A stretch of 64,000 nucleotides of DNA, from positions 434,001-498,000 of the forward strand of contig NZ_JACXAJ010000002.1 in the NCBI RefSeq assembly GCF_014773225.1, in the 5' to 3' direction. Position 1 is the first letter of the stretch; every line of letters begins with the position of its first letter. This document shows, one piece after another, positions 25,418-35,074 of this stretch. The translations under genes were made by a program, and so were the position numbers. This stretch comes from Pontibacter aquaedesilientis. GTDB taxonomy: Bacteria; Bacteroidota; Bacteroidia; Cytophagales; Hymenobacteraceae. The notes below the pieces were generated by a model. It did not search any database. It had not been told where the DNA came from and saw nothing but the letters and a program-made list of their open reading frames with translations.

Positions 25418-26299
25418 CTACTTCATTTTCTTCCATTCCGCTATGGCCTTTTCGTTCATACGCACATAGTCGTCATTGTTTTCCTTTTTGGCCATGGCCA
25501 TTGACTGCTCGGCGGTTTTCACGGCGCCTTTGTAGTCTTTCATCTTGGCCTGGATCTTGGCTTGGGTGTGCAGGTACCAGAACTTAGGTTCGTTGGCGTT
25601 GGCTTTTTTGATCCACTCCAATGCCTGCTTCATGTCCTTGTCGTTGTCGTAGTAGTAGGTTGCAGCCGAAGCGTACAAACCGGCCGGCACGTCCTTGCCA
25701 TTTACGACACGCTCCTGAATCTGGGCCATTACTTTGCTGTCCACATCCGACTCGATAGTGAAGCTGGCAATGGTCTTGTCCCACATGATCTCCAGGTCCG
25801 CAGCGTTTGGCTTCAGGTTGGCGAAGTTGATGGTGAAGCTCTCTACCGCTCTTGGGTTGGTCTGTGGCTTTACTGTGAAGCGGGCCTGATCTTCTTCCTG
25901 CTTGTACGCCTGTCCGCCATCACCCCAATGCTTGGTGTTTTTGTGAATCACGATCGTCCATTCGTTCTGGTTCGGGATGGTATAGAGCGCATATTCGCCG
26001 GCAGGGATCTTGTTGCCTTGTATGGTTACGTCCTCGCTGAATTTGATTTTGGTAGAGGCATTAGCGCCGGTGCGCCAAAGCTTGCCGTGAGGCACGATAT
26101 CACCGCCGAACACAGAACGACCCTTTACAGAAGGGCGGGAGTACGTTACGGTCACTTCGCCGAGGCCTACTTTCTGGGTGACGGTCGAAATCGGGCTGGC
26201 AGCCGGCATGGCAATGCCTTGTTGCTGTGCCTGCACTGTTACCGCTGTTCCGCAAAGCAGGGCGGCCGAAAGCATAAGGCTGAATAATGATTTTCTCAT
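25418..26299 (-). CDS. DUF2911 domain-containing exported protein
   Basis: The 293-residue protein begins with a signal peptide (MRKSLFSLMLSAALLCGTAVTVQAQ). A DUF2911 domain follows with VTVTYSRPSVKGRSVFGGDIVPHGKLWRTGANASTKIKFSEDV and GEYALYTIPNQNEWTIVIHKNTKHWG. The C-terminal 90 residues are two or three TPR-like helical pairs (DMKQALEWIKKANANEPKFWYLHTQAKIQAKMKDYKGAVKTAEQSMAMAK). The family is abundant in Bacteroidota and has no established function. Periplasmic location is inferred from the signal peptide. Confidence 0.9.
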   Translation of the reverse strand: MRKSLFSLMLSAALLCGTAVTVQAQQQGIAMPAASPISTVTQKVGLGEVTVTYSRPSVKGRSVFGGDIVPHGKLWRTGANASTKIKFSEDVTIQGNKIPAGEYALYTIPNQNEWTIVIHKNTKHWGDGGQAYKQEEDQARFTVKPQTNPRAVESFTINFANLKPNAADLEIMWDKTIASFTIESDVDSKVMAQIQERVVNGKDVPAGLYASAATYYYDNDKDMKQALEWIKKANANEPKFWYLHTQAKIQAKMKDYKGAVKTAEQSMAMAKKENNDDYVRMNEKAIAEWKKMK

Positions 26300-26400
26300 G
26301 GTTTTATATTTAATATGATTGATAGATGATGCTATAAAATTACTGAAAAATATACAGTTAGCTTGTTTGATGATTAGTGCGGCCGGCTAATTTCGACAGA

Positions 26401-26928
26401 CTAAAAGCTATGACCCACACTCAACCCAAAACGGGGTATAATCGCCGGACCGGGCGTTTTTTGGTTTATTTCCGTGGACAGGAAAGGCGTGAAGCCCACT
26501 CTGACCACAAGTCCACCGCTTGGATCTTGGTACCGGAAACCTATACGGCTAAAGTACATGTTTTGTAACAGATCGGGCTCATTTGTGAAGCGGCGGGTAT
26601 AGCCCAAGCCGAACTCAAAGTGTTTCTGATAGCGCCCGATCATGCCCAATGCCTCTATCGGTATAACCGGGTATACGCCTGTTTCGTTTTCCAAAAAAAA
26701 CAGATTGCTGCTAACGCCTACTCGAAATCCAGCCTTAAACATCACTTTCTGATACACCACACGATCATAGTTCAGAGAGTAAACATCTCCGTTGCCGCCG
26801 AGCTCTGCATAAAAGGCATTTTTGGCTGTAAAAGAGTCACGATAGTTTTGGGCAAAGGACGCAAATCTCGTGAGTAGAAGCGATACACAAAGGAAAACAG
26901 CTCGGGCGAAAGCGCAGGTTGGGTGCAT
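26401..26928 (-). CDS. Small outer-membrane beta-barrel-like protein
   Basis: 175 residues with an N-terminal signal (AVFLCVSLLLTRFASFAQ). Alternating amphipathic strands follow: NAFYAELGGNGDVYSLNYDRV, VMFKAGFRVGVSSNLFF, HFEFGLGYTRRF, MYFSRIGFRYQ, LVVRVGFTPFL. It ends in the terminal Phe (GLSVGHSF) that outer-membrane barrels use for assembly. Function unknown. Confidence 0.7.
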   Translation of the reverse strand: MHPTCAFARAVFLCVSLLLTRFASFAQNYRDSFTAKNAFYAELGGNGDVYSLNYDRVVYQKVMFKAGFRVGVSSNLFFLENETGVYPVIPIEALGMIGRYQKHFEFGLGYTRRFTNEPDLLQNMYFSRIGFRYQDPSGGLVVRVGFTPFLSTEINQKTPGPAIIPRFGLSVGHSF

Positions 26929-27080
26929 AAAAGGCGTCAGGGCGTGTGTGGCAGGGGTTTCCGGTTTCTGCTATGCAAATTACTAATAAATCAGCATATA
27001 CGGTTGTCGATTGTGATAGGTATTACCAACTCCGAAGGTCTTATAGGTATAGCCACTACCAGAAAGCCAATATAAACAAA

Positions 27081-27105
27081 GCCCTGCCAGCAATACTGAC
27101 AGGGC
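27081..27105 (-). terminator. Hairpin at the end of the ABC exporter gene
   Basis: The stem GCCCTGcCAG / CTGaCAGGGC with a 5-base loop lies just after the minus-strand stop of the exporter. The T tract is short (TTTGTTTATATT), so termination strength is uncertain. Confidence 0.6.
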
Positions 27106-27132
27106 CTATACCTTAGTTTCCAGTAACGTGGG

Positions 27133-28935
27133 TTAACTCATCTCAAACTGCAACCGGAGCAGGTTCGCGTAAATTCCGTCTTCGTTCATCGACAGCAGCT
27201 CATGTGAACCTTCCTCTATAATTTCACCGCCATCTATCACCAGGATTTTGTCAACCTTCCGGATCGTAGCCAGGCGGTGCGCGATCACAATGGTGGTTCT
27301 GTTCTTCATCAGCTCATCCATTGCCTGCTGCACCAAGTGCTCCGACTCGGAGTCCAGGGAGCTGGTCGCTTCGTCGAGCACCAGAATAGCCGGGTTCTTC
27401 AGAATGGCTCTGGCGATGGCTACCCGCTGGCGCTGACCACCGGAGAGCTTAATGCCGCGCTCGCCCACTAACGTGTCCAGTCCTTCGGGGAAGGTACTGA
27501 TAAAGTCGTAGGCATTGGCTTTGCGGGCCGCCATAATGATCTCGTCTTCGGTTGCTTCCGGTCGACCATACGCGATGTTCTCGCGAATAGAACCCCCGAA
27601 CAGCAGCACTTCCTGTGGCACGATACCCACATTGGCGCGAAGCTCAGTCAGGTTCATATCCCGGATGTCCTGCCCGTCTACCGTAATGCTGCCGTTGCTT
27701 ACATCGTAGAAGCGAAGCAGCAGCTGCACGATTGTAGACTTGCCGGCACCACTCGGCCCAACAAGCGCTATCTTCTCGCCGGAACGGATGGTAAAGTTGA
27801 TATCGCGCAGTACCTGGATATCGGGGCGGGTAGGGTAGGAGAAAGCCACCTGGTTGTAGCTGATGTCGCCGTGCACGCGCTTGATTTCGCTCAGCGGTCG
27901 CTGGCTCTTGTCGGTTGGTTCCTCCGACTCGGCCAGTATTTCCTGAATGCGTTCTGTCGCCCCGAGGGCTGACTGAATTTTGCCGTACAGGTCTCCCAAG
28001 CCTCCTACGGAAGCCCCGATAAACACGGTATACAGCACAAAGGAAACGAAGCTGTCGCGCTCGATCTCGCCGTTAGCCACCAGGGTCGCGCCATACCAGA
28101 TCACCAGGATGATGCCACCAAATAAACCCACGATGATGAACGTGATGAAGGCACCCCGGTAGTTGGCCGTGGCAATGGCAGTGCGTACGGCCTTTGCCAA
28201 TGTGGTGCGGTAGCGGGCTACCTCAAACATCTCGTTGGTGAAGGCCTTCACGGTATTAATGGCCTGGAGCGTTTCTTCCACGATCACGTTCGTGTTCGCC
28301 AGTTCGTCCTGCGTTTTCTTGGAGAGCTTCTTGATGCGGCGGCCGAAAATCATCGCCAGTATTACGAGCACCGGGAAGGTAGCCAGCATAAAGAGCGACA
28401 GCTTGATGGAGATCCACATGATAAGGGCTACGCCGACGATAAGGGTTGTTACCTGTCGGAATAGCTCGGCCAGTGTGATGGACATGGCATCCTGCACCTG
28501 TGCTACATCCGTGGTAATGCGGCTTGTAATTTCGCCTACGCGTCTTTTTTCGTAGAAGGAGATTGGCAACTGCACAAATTTGCTGTAAAGGTCGCGACGA
28601 ATGTTGGCTACCGCGTTCTCGCTGACCTGGGCAAAAAAGTAAACCCTGAAAAAGGAGAAGATACCCTGAAACAAGATCACTGCCAGCAAGCCCAGGGCAT
28701 ACATGTTGATCATCTCGTTTTCGGCCTCATTGAAAAGCTTGCCCACCAGGTATGGGAAGATCATGAAGGTAAGGCTGGAGAGCACCAGAAAACCGAGGCC
28801 TATCAGGAACTTGAATTTGTAGGGTAGTACGTAGCTGAAAATCCTGATGCCGCGTCGAAAGCTCTCTTTGCTGATCTTCTTCCTGCCTTCTTGCTCCTGC
28901 GTGCTGTCGTCTTGCCCGAATCCGCGTTTTGCCAT
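27133..28935 (-). CDS. ABC transporter, fused permease/ATPase (MsbA-like)
   Basis: A half-transporter of the exporter type, 600 residues from the ATG at 28935 (MAKRGFGQDDSTQEQ). The in-frame ATG 30 codons upstream is less likely. Six membrane helices in the first 330 residues include the coupling-helix region VQLPISFYEKRRVGEITSRITTDVAQVQDAM. The nucleotide-binding domain has Walker A LVGPSGAGKST (about 392-401), the Q-loop VGIVPQEVLLFGGSIRENI, the signature LSGGQRQRVAIARAI, Walker B ILVLDEATSSLD and the switch VIAHRLATI. It works as a dimer. The substrate may be lipid or drug. Confidence 0.9.
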   Translation of the reverse strand: MAKRGFGQDDSTQEQEGRKKISKESFRRGIRIFSYVLPYKFKFLIGLGFLVLSSLTFMIFPYLVGKLFNEAENEMINMYALGLLAVILFQGIFSFFRVYFFAQVSENAVANIRRDLYSKFVQLPISFYEKRRVGEITSRITTDVAQVQDAMSITLAELFRQVTTLIVGVALIMWISIKLSLFMLATFPVLVILAMIFGRRIKKLSKKTQDELANTNVIVEETLQAINTVKAFTNEMFEVARYRTTLAKAVRTAIATANYRGAFITFIIVGLFGGIILVIWYGATLVANGEIERDSFVSFVLYTVFIGASVGGLGDLYGKIQSALGATERIQEILAESEEPTDKSQRPLSEIKRVHGDISYNQVAFSYPTRPDIQVLRDINFTIRSGEKIALVGPSGAGKSTIVQLLLRFYDVSNGSITVDGQDIRDMNLTELRANVGIVPQEVLLFGGSIRENIAYGRPEATEDEIIMAARKANAYDFISTFPEGLDTLVGERGIKLSGGQRQRVAIARAILKNPAILVLDEATSSLDSESEHLVQQAMDELMKNRTTIVIAHRLATIRKVDKILVIDGGEIIEEGSHELLSMNEDGIYANLLRLQFEMS

Positions 28936-29199
28936 TAATGAAAAAATACTTAGTAGAATACGTTTAGCCGCCTGGCTTGGCAAAGCCTGTAGCGGCAATG
29001 GGGTTTCTGGAGGTACAACAGCCAAAGCTGCCGAATGATGCCATCGCCCCGAAAAATCTTACAAAGGTAAGTAAAGTAATGGATTTAGCCGTAAAGGGTG
29101 CTGTTTCTTTGTCAGGATCAGTTGAGGTGGATAGGTTACTTGTTGAATAGCTAAATTGCTGCTTGTTCTGGGCAGGGTCTGTATAGGCACGGCCTATAC

Positions 29200-30669
29200 C
29201 TACTTGCTGCGCTCTTCTAATTCCAACGCTGTCTTTTTGGCCGATATAGCATAAAGCCCCACAAAAGTCAGAAGTCCGTTCAAAATCAATACCTCAAAAC
29301 CGAATTGGTAACCGTAGAACCAGGCAGCGGAGTTGGCGCTGATGAGGTAGGTGAGGAGCGGGGCCACGATACAAATGGCCGGTACATACCTATCGCGCAC
29401 GACACGGCGGGTATACAGGCCGAAGGTATAGAGCCCCAGCAGCGGCCCGTAGGTATAGCCGGCCACCTGCAACACGGTCGCGATCAGGCTTTGGCTGTTG
29501 AGGGCATCCACAGCCAGGATGACAAGTGCCATCAGGACCGAGAAGCCAATGTGCACGATGTACCGCAAGCGCACCCGCTCGTGCTCGCTTCTTTCCTTAA
29601 AGTTGAGAAAGTCTACGCAGAAGGAGGTCGTAAGCGAGGTCAGGGCGGAGTCGGCGGAGGCATAGGCGATGGCGATAATGCCCAGGATGAAAGCAATGCC
29701 GACTATAGCCGGAAAGTGGTTCAAGGCCAGGAAAGGAAACACATCATCGCCGCGCTCCGGCAGGGCGATGCCTTTGGAGGAGGCGTACAGGTATAGCAAC
29801 GCCCCCAGCGACAAAAACATGACATTGACCACTACCAAGATCACACTGAACCAGAACATGTTTTTCTGTGCCTCGCCAATGTTGCGGCAGCTCAGGTTCT
29901 TCTGCATCATATCCTGATCCAGTCCGGTCATCACGATGGTGATAAAAGCGCCTGCGAAGAATTGCTTCAGAAAATACTTGTTGTCTTTAAAATCCCAGTT
30001 GAAAACACCGGCATAATCGCTGGCAGATATCGTCTCGACCATCCCTTGAAAGCTTAAGGTCAATTCATCTGAAACCACCCAAATGCTGATGCCCACCGCC
30101 AGCAGCATGGCCGTGGTCTGGAAGGTATCGGTCCAGATGATGGTTTTCATGCCGCCCCGGAAGGTATAAGCCCAGATGAGCAGGATGGTAATGCCCACTG
30201 TTACCGAAAATGGAATGCCCATGGCATCGAACACGGCCAGTTGCAGCACGCTGGCCACCAAAAACAGGCGGATGGCAGAGCCCAACGTGCGGGAAAGCAG
30301 GAAAAAGGCTGCCCCCGTTTTGTAGGACCAGAAACCAAAACGCTGCTCCAGGTAGGTATAGATCGAAACCAGGTTGAGGCGATAATAAAGTGGCAGCAGC
30401 ACCGTAGCGATCACCATGTAACCGGCCAGGTAGCCCAGCACCAATTGCATGTAGGAAAACTGCAGGTCGCGCACCATACCCGGCACCGAAACAAAAGTAA
30501 CGCCCGACAAAGTAGCGCCGATCATCCCGAATGCCACCACATACCAGGGCGATTTCCGGTTGGCCAGGAAAAAGGTATCGGAGTCGGTGCTCTTGCCGGT
30601 GAGTAAAGAGATGAGGATGAGGATAGCAAAGTAGCCGATGATCAGGCTAAGAATAAGCGTTGCAGACAT
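29200..30669 (-). CDS. Sodium:solute symporter (SSS family), second copy
   Basis: 489 residues starting at the ATG at 30669 (MSATLILSLIIGYFAILILISLL). The frame extends 29 codons further upstream through Cys-rich sequence that is unlikely to be translated. The SSS motifs are FFLANRKSPWYVVAFGMIGATLSGVTFVSVPG, TGLDQDMMQKNLSCRN and IAYASADSALTSLTTSFCVDF. About 13 membrane helices. It differs from the symporter at 22555 in lacking the long polar loop. The neighbouring metallo-hydrolase gene (start 31774) reads toward it, 52 bases away. The solute is unknown. Confidence 0.87.
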   Translation of the reverse strand: MSATLILSLIIGYFAILILISLLTGKSTDSDTFFLANRKSPWYVVAFGMIGATLSGVTFVSVPGMVRDLQFSYMQLVLGYLAGYMVIATVLLPLYYRLNLVSIYTYLEQRFGFWSYKTGAAFFLLSRTLGSAIRLFLVASVLQLAVFDAMGIPFSVTVGITILLIWAYTFRGGMKTIIWTDTFQTTAMLLAVGISIWVVSDELTLSFQGMVETISASDYAGVFNWDFKDNKYFLKQFFAGAFITIVMTGLDQDMMQKNLSCRNIGEAQKNMFWFSVILVVVNVMFLSLGALLYLYASSKGIALPERGDDVFPFLALNHFPAIVGIAFILGIIAIAYASADSALTSLTTSFCVDFLNFKERSEHERVRLRYIVHIGFSVLMALVILAVDALNSQSLIATVLQVAGYTYGPLLGLYTFGLYTRRVVRDRYVPAICIVAPLLTYLISANSAAWFYGYQFGFEVLILNGLLTFVGLYAISAKKTALELEERSK

Positions 30670-30721
30670 GTGGGTTGCGGTCGTATGGCCGCAAAGATAA
30701 CACAGTGTGCCGGTTTTCGGA

Positions 30722-31774
30722 CTATACCAAATCGCGCAACAACACCTGCTCCCCAATAGCAGGTATACGCAGGCCCTGTACCATACCTGCCGCCGCTATC
30801 TGCTCCAAAAGTCGCACGGGTTCGCCGGCTGGCTCGTCGGACAGGTCGTAGGTGCCGTAGTGCATCGGTATAAACGCGCCGCCGCGCAGCACATTGTAGG
30901 CCCGCACCGCCTCATGCGGATTCAAATGGCTCTTTTGCATCAGAAAACTCGGGCGGTAAGCGCCTACCGGCATCAGGCAGACATCCATGGGGCCGAAAAG
31001 GGATTCGATCTCCTCAAAGTGCCCGTTGTAGCCCGTGTCGCCGGCAAAGTAGAGCTGCATGGTGGGTGTCTTGATGAGGAAGCTTCCCCACAATACTTTG
31101 TTCATATCGAAAGCGCCACGTCGGTGCCAGTGTGATGCCGGCAGGAAGTAAATCGCTATACCTTCCGGGGTAAGGTCGTATTTCTGGTACCAGCCGGCTT
31201 CCTGGTAAGGAAGATGCGGCTCGGCGCTGCGTAGTAAATCACCAGCTTGCAGTGGTGCAAGGGCTTTTAGGTCGGGGTTGTGCTGGAAGATCGTTTTGAT
31301 GGATCTGTCGTCGAGATGGTCGCGGTGCCCGTGCGAGAGTAGCAGGTAGTCTATGCCTGTCAGTTTATCAGGGCGACAGGGCAAACCCACCCGGCGCTTG
31401 AGCATGGGCAGGTCGAAAAGCACCGGATCCGTCAGGAAAGTGACGCCGTTCACCCGGATGAAAAAACTGGAGTGCCCCAGCCAGACCACCATATCCTCCG
31501 GGGAGGAAACGAAGTCACAGCCATAGGTAACGCGTGGCACAAAGCGATCGGCTTTTTTCTCCTCCCGCTGCGGGTTGCGGGAAAACTTCCAACGGAGCAC
31601 GTTGCTCAATTCCGGTGTATACAGCTCGGTGCCGTTCATGAACTGACCATCCACTGTTTTGTTGCCACGGAAGTCAGGTTTCACCACTTCCAGCTTCTCG
31701 TTTTTCAGATGTCGTACCGTCTTGTTCTTCTGCCTCAAAATCTGATGAAGGTTGTTTTCAGGAAATATAAACAC
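30722..31774 (-). CDS. MBL-fold metallo-hydrolase (NAPE-PLD/UlaG-like)
   Basis: A metal-dependent hydrolase of 350 residues. The zinc motif is SHGHRDHLDD (HxHxDH, near residues 150-158), preceded by VVWLGHSSFFIRVNGVTFLTDPVLF and followed by SHWHRRG, FAGDTGYNGHF and PMHYGTYDLSDEPAGEP. This WLGHSS...DPV pattern is characteristic of the NAPE-PLD-like subgroup. There is no signal peptide. The reaction may be phosphodiester or lactone hydrolysis, but the substrate is not predictable. Confidence 0.88.
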   Translation of the reverse strand: MFIFPENNLHQILRQKNKTVRHLKNEKLEVVKPDFRGNKTVDGQFMNGTELYTPELSNVLRWKFSRNPQREEKKADRFVPRVTYGCDFVSSPEDMVVWLGHSSFFIRVNGVTFLTDPVLFDLPMLKRRVGLPCRPDKLTGIDYLLLSHGHRDHLDDRSIKTIFQHNPDLKALAPLQAGDLLRSAEPHLPYQEAGWYQKYDLTPEGIAIYFLPASHWHRRGAFDMNKVLWGSFLIKTPTMQLYFAGDTGYNGHFEEIESLFGPMDVCLMPVGAYRPSFLMQKSHLNPHEAVRAYNVLRGGAFIPMHYGTYDLSDEPAGEPVRLLEQIAAAGMVQGLRIPAIGEQVLLRDLV

Positions 31775-31835
31775 ATTAACGCAGCTTTAAGTTGAAGCGT
31801 GTGCTGAAATTTGAGAAAAATCCGATTAGGGGAAA

Positions 31836-31872
31836 TAAAAAGCGCCTCTCCATTTCTGGAAAGGCGCTTTTT
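31836..31872 (-). terminator. Terminator for the exported barrel-like protein gene
   Basis: The long stem AAAAAGCGCCTcTCC / GGaAAGGCGCTTTTT has a 6-base loop. Read leftwards it ends in a T tract, 30 bases after the stop at 31905. Confidence 0.85.
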
Positions 31873-31904
31873 AATGATCTATGTAGGATCTAATCCGATG
31901 TGTA

Positions 31905-32564
31905 TTAGTACCAGAACGCGCCGCTTCTGCCAAAAGAAGCCGGTTGGGAGAAAGGCCCATAAAAAGGTGAAGCGCCATCGGAGTAGCGCATGCCACCGGT
32001 CACGGAGAAATGGTCTGTTATCTTATAAGTGGCCCGGAAATCCATGCCTTGTCGGCCTGGCGTCATGAAGTTGGAATAGGCCGGGTTTTGTGCCGGAATG
32101 TTCGAAAAGTCCTTCCAAACGCTTCCACTCAGGATTAGGCGGTTGTTCACCAGGTAATCGGCCCCGGCGTGCATGATGAAATGACTGCTCGGGCTGGTGC
32201 GGCGCATGATGGTGCCGCCCTCTGGAGTGACATCGGTATACTGCTGCGACATCACCGATAGATAAGTCATGCTACTGAAAACCCGTAGGCGAGGGCTCAC
32301 CTGGTAACGCACGGTTGGCTCGAGATAAGTCGCCCCGAACCCATTGCCGAAGCTTGCGCCAGCCGAAAGGCTGTAACTGATCCGGTTTGAAGGCATGACC
32401 AGCATCGACGGCTTCGACTCCGCTTGCGGTGCCGGCTGCTCCTGCAGCGCAGGCGTTGGCGCAGCCTCCAGGCTGGCTTTCTGCTGGCCTTCCGAGGTCT
32501 GTGCTATAGCGGTGCCGGCAAAAAGCAGGCTGCAGCCTAATAAGGTGGTTATAAATATTTTCAC
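31905..32564 (-). CDS. Exported beta-rich protein, possible outer-membrane barrel
   Basis: The likely start is the GTG at 32564, which gives the signal peptide VKIFITTLLGCSLLFAGTAIAQ. The ATG at 32654 would add 30 residues before it. The total is then about 219 residues. A Pro/Ala/Glu linker follows the signal. After it come amphipathic strands (RISYSLSAGASFGNGFGATYLEPTVRYQV, LRVFSSMTYLSVM, FIMHAGADYLVNNRLILSGSVWKDF, FRATYKITDHFSVTGGMRYS), ending in FWY. Function unknown. Confidence 0.7.
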   Translation of the reverse strand: MKIFITTLLGCSLLFAGTAIAQTSEGQQKASLEAAPTPALQEQPAPQAESKPSMLVMPSNRISYSLSAGASFGNGFGATYLEPTVRYQVSPRLRVFSSMTYLSVMSQQYTDVTPEGGTIMRRTSPSSHFIMHAGADYLVNNRLILSGSVWKDFSNIPAQNPAYSNFMTPGRQGMDFRATYKITDHFSVTGGMRYSDGASPFYGPFSQPASFGRSGAFWY

Positions 32565-32672
32565 GAGAAAAAAACGTCTAGTGTTGGTCGTACTAAGGTA
32601 GTGCTCAATTGCTTCAATAGCAAGCCGGGTATACCTTTCCAAACGGTGGGCCAAGGCTTTTGTTGTCAGCCG

Positions 32673-33176
32673 CTATACCTTGTGCTTTGGATTAGCCGCA
32701 GGTAGCACCCTTTTGGAAAAGGCCAGCCAGAAACTCAGTCCTAGCAAAAGCAGGTAATTCAAGGTATAGGCGGTTGCCGCCGAATCGGAGACAAGCCTGC
32801 CGGGTGCAAAGAGCAGCCCCTTTAGCAGCAGGTGGTTCAAAAGCCCCGTCAGTCCTAACAATAAGGCCATACCTGCCACGGCCAGTGTGTTCAGGTGGCT
32901 GTACTTTTTCCGTCGGTTGGCTATAAAGGATAGAGCCACCCCAAAAAGAGCCCCTGCAAAAGGAGCCGCCCACAGCACCAGGTTAAAGTTACGCAACCGT
33001 TTCGTGTCTACTCCAAATTGGAGCGCACTTTCCGTGAAAGCGGCCGTATCCTCTGTTTCCAGGTATAGCCCGGCCAGCGGCAAATCATAAATGTAGCCCA
33101 GCGCTACAAAGGCATAAGAAGCCAGCAGCAGCACCAGCAGTTGAAGCAGAATGACTTTCCAATTGAAGTGCTCCAT
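32673..33176 (-). CDS. Four-helix membrane protein of unknown function
   Basis: 167 residues with four hydrophobic segments: VILLQLLVLLLASYAFVALGY, LVLWAAPFAGALFGVALSFI, LAVAGMALLLGLTGLLNHLLL and AYTLNYLLLLGLSFWLAFS. An acidic loop follows the first. The gene starts 2 bases from the stop of the M61 peptidase gene upstream, so the two form an operon. No family is recognised. Confidence 0.7.
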   Translation of the reverse strand: MEHFNWKVILLQLLVLLLASYAFVALGYIYDLPLAGLYLETEDTAAFTESALQFGVDTKRLRNFNLVLWAAPFAGALFGVALSFIANRRKKYSHLNTLAVAGMALLLGLTGLLNHLLLKGLLFAPGRLVSDSAATAYTLNYLLLLGLSFWLAFSKRVLPAANPKHKV

Positions 33177-33178
33177 CC

Positions 33179-35014
33179 CTATTTTGCCTTGCTCCCGAGC
33201 CAGGCCTGACGAAACTGCTGCATGGCGGGTGTCAATTCTCTGTCAGCCGTTTCAAAAAGCACCACCTCCAGTTCTGGCAATTCCTCCAGTATGATGGTGG
33301 CTGCTCTGGTTTCGCCTTGGCGGCTGAATGTGATGGGCACACTGTGCGCAGGCTGCAGTCGGCGCATGATTTTGTCCAGGTCTTTGGCGCTGGTCACTTT
33401 TTTGCCATTCAGCGTCAGGATCGTGTCGCCCCGGTTGATGCCCGCTTTGTACAGTGGTGACGTGACCCAGGTGCCGCTCAGAAGTTTTGCGCCTTCCTTG
33501 CTGTATTCCAGGTTCACGGGCCCCATGCTCGGTTTACCCGGACTGGCTTTGCGCAACTGCAAGCCGGCCTCTGTCAGCAGTTTGGCATAGTCTGGCAATT
33601 CGCTCCCGAAAACATAGCGCCGGAAGAAGTCGGCGGCCCAGGTACTGTCTTTGGTGACTTCGGCTAGAGTCTGCTCCAGGTCCGCCATGGTATAGGGCTT
33701 CTCTGGTTTGCCGAATTTCTGCCAGAGCGCCTGCATGTAGTTATCCAGGGTGGTGTTGAAGTCGCGGCGTAGCGTCAGGTCGAGCCCCAGCCCGAGCACG
33801 CTGCCATAGGTATAGTAGGAGATGAAGGTATTGTGCCGGTTATGCGGGTCTACGGAGCGGGCCGCATCCACAAACGGGGCCTGCTTGCTCATCTCCACCA
33901 GGCTGTGGTAGTGCCTTCCGGGCGACAGCAGCACATAATTCAGGTCGCCTGCCAGGTCGCCGGCGTATTTTTTTGCGTCGAAAATCCCGCTGCGGTGCAT
34001 GGTCAGGTCGCCGTAGTAGGAGGTAAAACCCTCGGCCAGCCACAGTGCCTCCGACATGTTGGCCTGCTGAAAGTCAAACGGCTCCAGGCTTTTCGGGCGC
34101 AGGCGCTCGACGTTCCAGGCATGGAAAAACTCATGCGACACCGTGTTGAGGAGGGCAGGCATGGACGTGGCCAGCGAACGTGAACTGGTGACAATGGTCG
34201 AGTTGCGGTGCTCCATGCCATCGCCTGCCGCCTGCGGCATGTAGCAGCCAATGAAGGTATAGCGGCCAAAGTCGAAGTCCGGCAGTTCGCCGAAAACGGC
34301 CTGTTGCTCAGCCACGATCTGCTTTGTCTTGGCGACATACTCCTCAAACTGGGCTTTGGTGCCCTTGTGATGCAAGGTTACCTGTATGGTCTTGTCCTTT
34401 CCTTTGTCCTTCACTACCCATTCCGCGAAATCGAAATTGCTGAGTTCGGTTGGGCTGTCCATCAGGTACTGGAAGTCAGGGGCCGTGAATGTGGAGTCAG
34501 AAGTTGGCTTAAGTTGTGTGGCGATTTTCCAGTTGCTTCCTTTTGGAATACGGAAGGTGACGTTGGCCGGTGCCTTCTCGAACCCTTTGGCATAGAGCAG
34601 CGTGGCCGGCATGTTGAGGTGGGCGTGTGTTTCGTCTATCCCGGTATAAGTGCCGTCGGCGTGGTCGCCGAACAAGGTATAGCTGACCGTGACTTCACCA
34701 CCCTGATGGCCCGTTACCTCCCACTGATGCGGAGTAGAGCGGTTGATCGGCAGTTGGTTTCCCTTGCTGTCGGTAGCCTTCACGCTGTACACATTCTTGG
34801 CAAATTCATGCAGGGCGTAGCGGCCCGGCGAACTGCGGGGCATCAGTACCTGCAGCGTGTCCGTGGCTATACCTGAGAATTTGACTTTGACCTGCGCTTC
34901 GTGATGGACGGCATTCGGGAAAGAGAGGTGATAGCTGACCTGTTGCTGAGCCAGGAGGGGTGAGTATGAGAGGGAAAAGGTGGCGATTAGGGCACCCAAA
35001 AGTCTTTTGGACAT
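33179..35014 (-). CDS. M61 family metallopeptidase with PDZ domain
   Basis: A periplasmic or secreted glycyl-aminopeptidase-type enzyme, 611 residues with a signal peptide (MSKRLLGALIATFSLSYSPLLAQQ). After an N-terminal beta domain comes the zinc motif HEFFHAWNVERLRPKSLEPFDF (HExxH near residue 294), with the third ligand in WLAEGFTSYYGDL. A C-terminal PDZ domain (about residues 500-590) contains SPLYKAGINRGDTILTLNGKKV. Length and order match the family. It leads a two-gene operon with the four-helix membrane protein. Confidence 0.92.
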   Translation of the reverse strand: MSKRLLGALIATFSLSYSPLLAQQQVSYHLSFPNAVHHEAQVKVKFSGIATDTLQVLMPRSSPGRYALHEFAKNVYSVKATDSKGNQLPINRSTPHQWEVTGHQGGEVTVSYTLFGDHADGTYTGIDETHAHLNMPATLLYAKGFEKAPANVTFRIPKGSNWKIATQLKPTSDSTFTAPDFQYLMDSPTELSNFDFAEWVVKDKGKDKTIQVTLHHKGTKAQFEEYVAKTKQIVAEQQAVFGELPDFDFGRYTFIGCYMPQAAGDGMEHRNSTIVTSSRSLATSMPALLNTVSHEFFHAWNVERLRPKSLEPFDFQQANMSEALWLAEGFTSYYGDLTMHRSGIFDAKKYAGDLAGDLNYVLLSPGRHYHSLVEMSKQAPFVDAARSVDPHNRHNTFISYYTYGSVLGLGLDLTLRRDFNTTLDNYMQALWQKFGKPEKPYTMADLEQTLAEVTKDSTWAADFFRRYVFGSELPDYAKLLTEAGLQLRKASPGKPSMGPVNLEYSKEGAKLLSGTWVTSPLYKAGINRGDTILTLNGKKVTSAKDLDKIMRRLQPAHSVPITFSRQGETRAATIILEELPELEVVLFETADRELTPAMQQFRQAWLGSKAK

Positions 35015-35074
35015 ATGCTTTGAAAGTGGTTCGGCTATTAAAAGTATAGAAATTCTGCTTCCTGTGCAACGTGG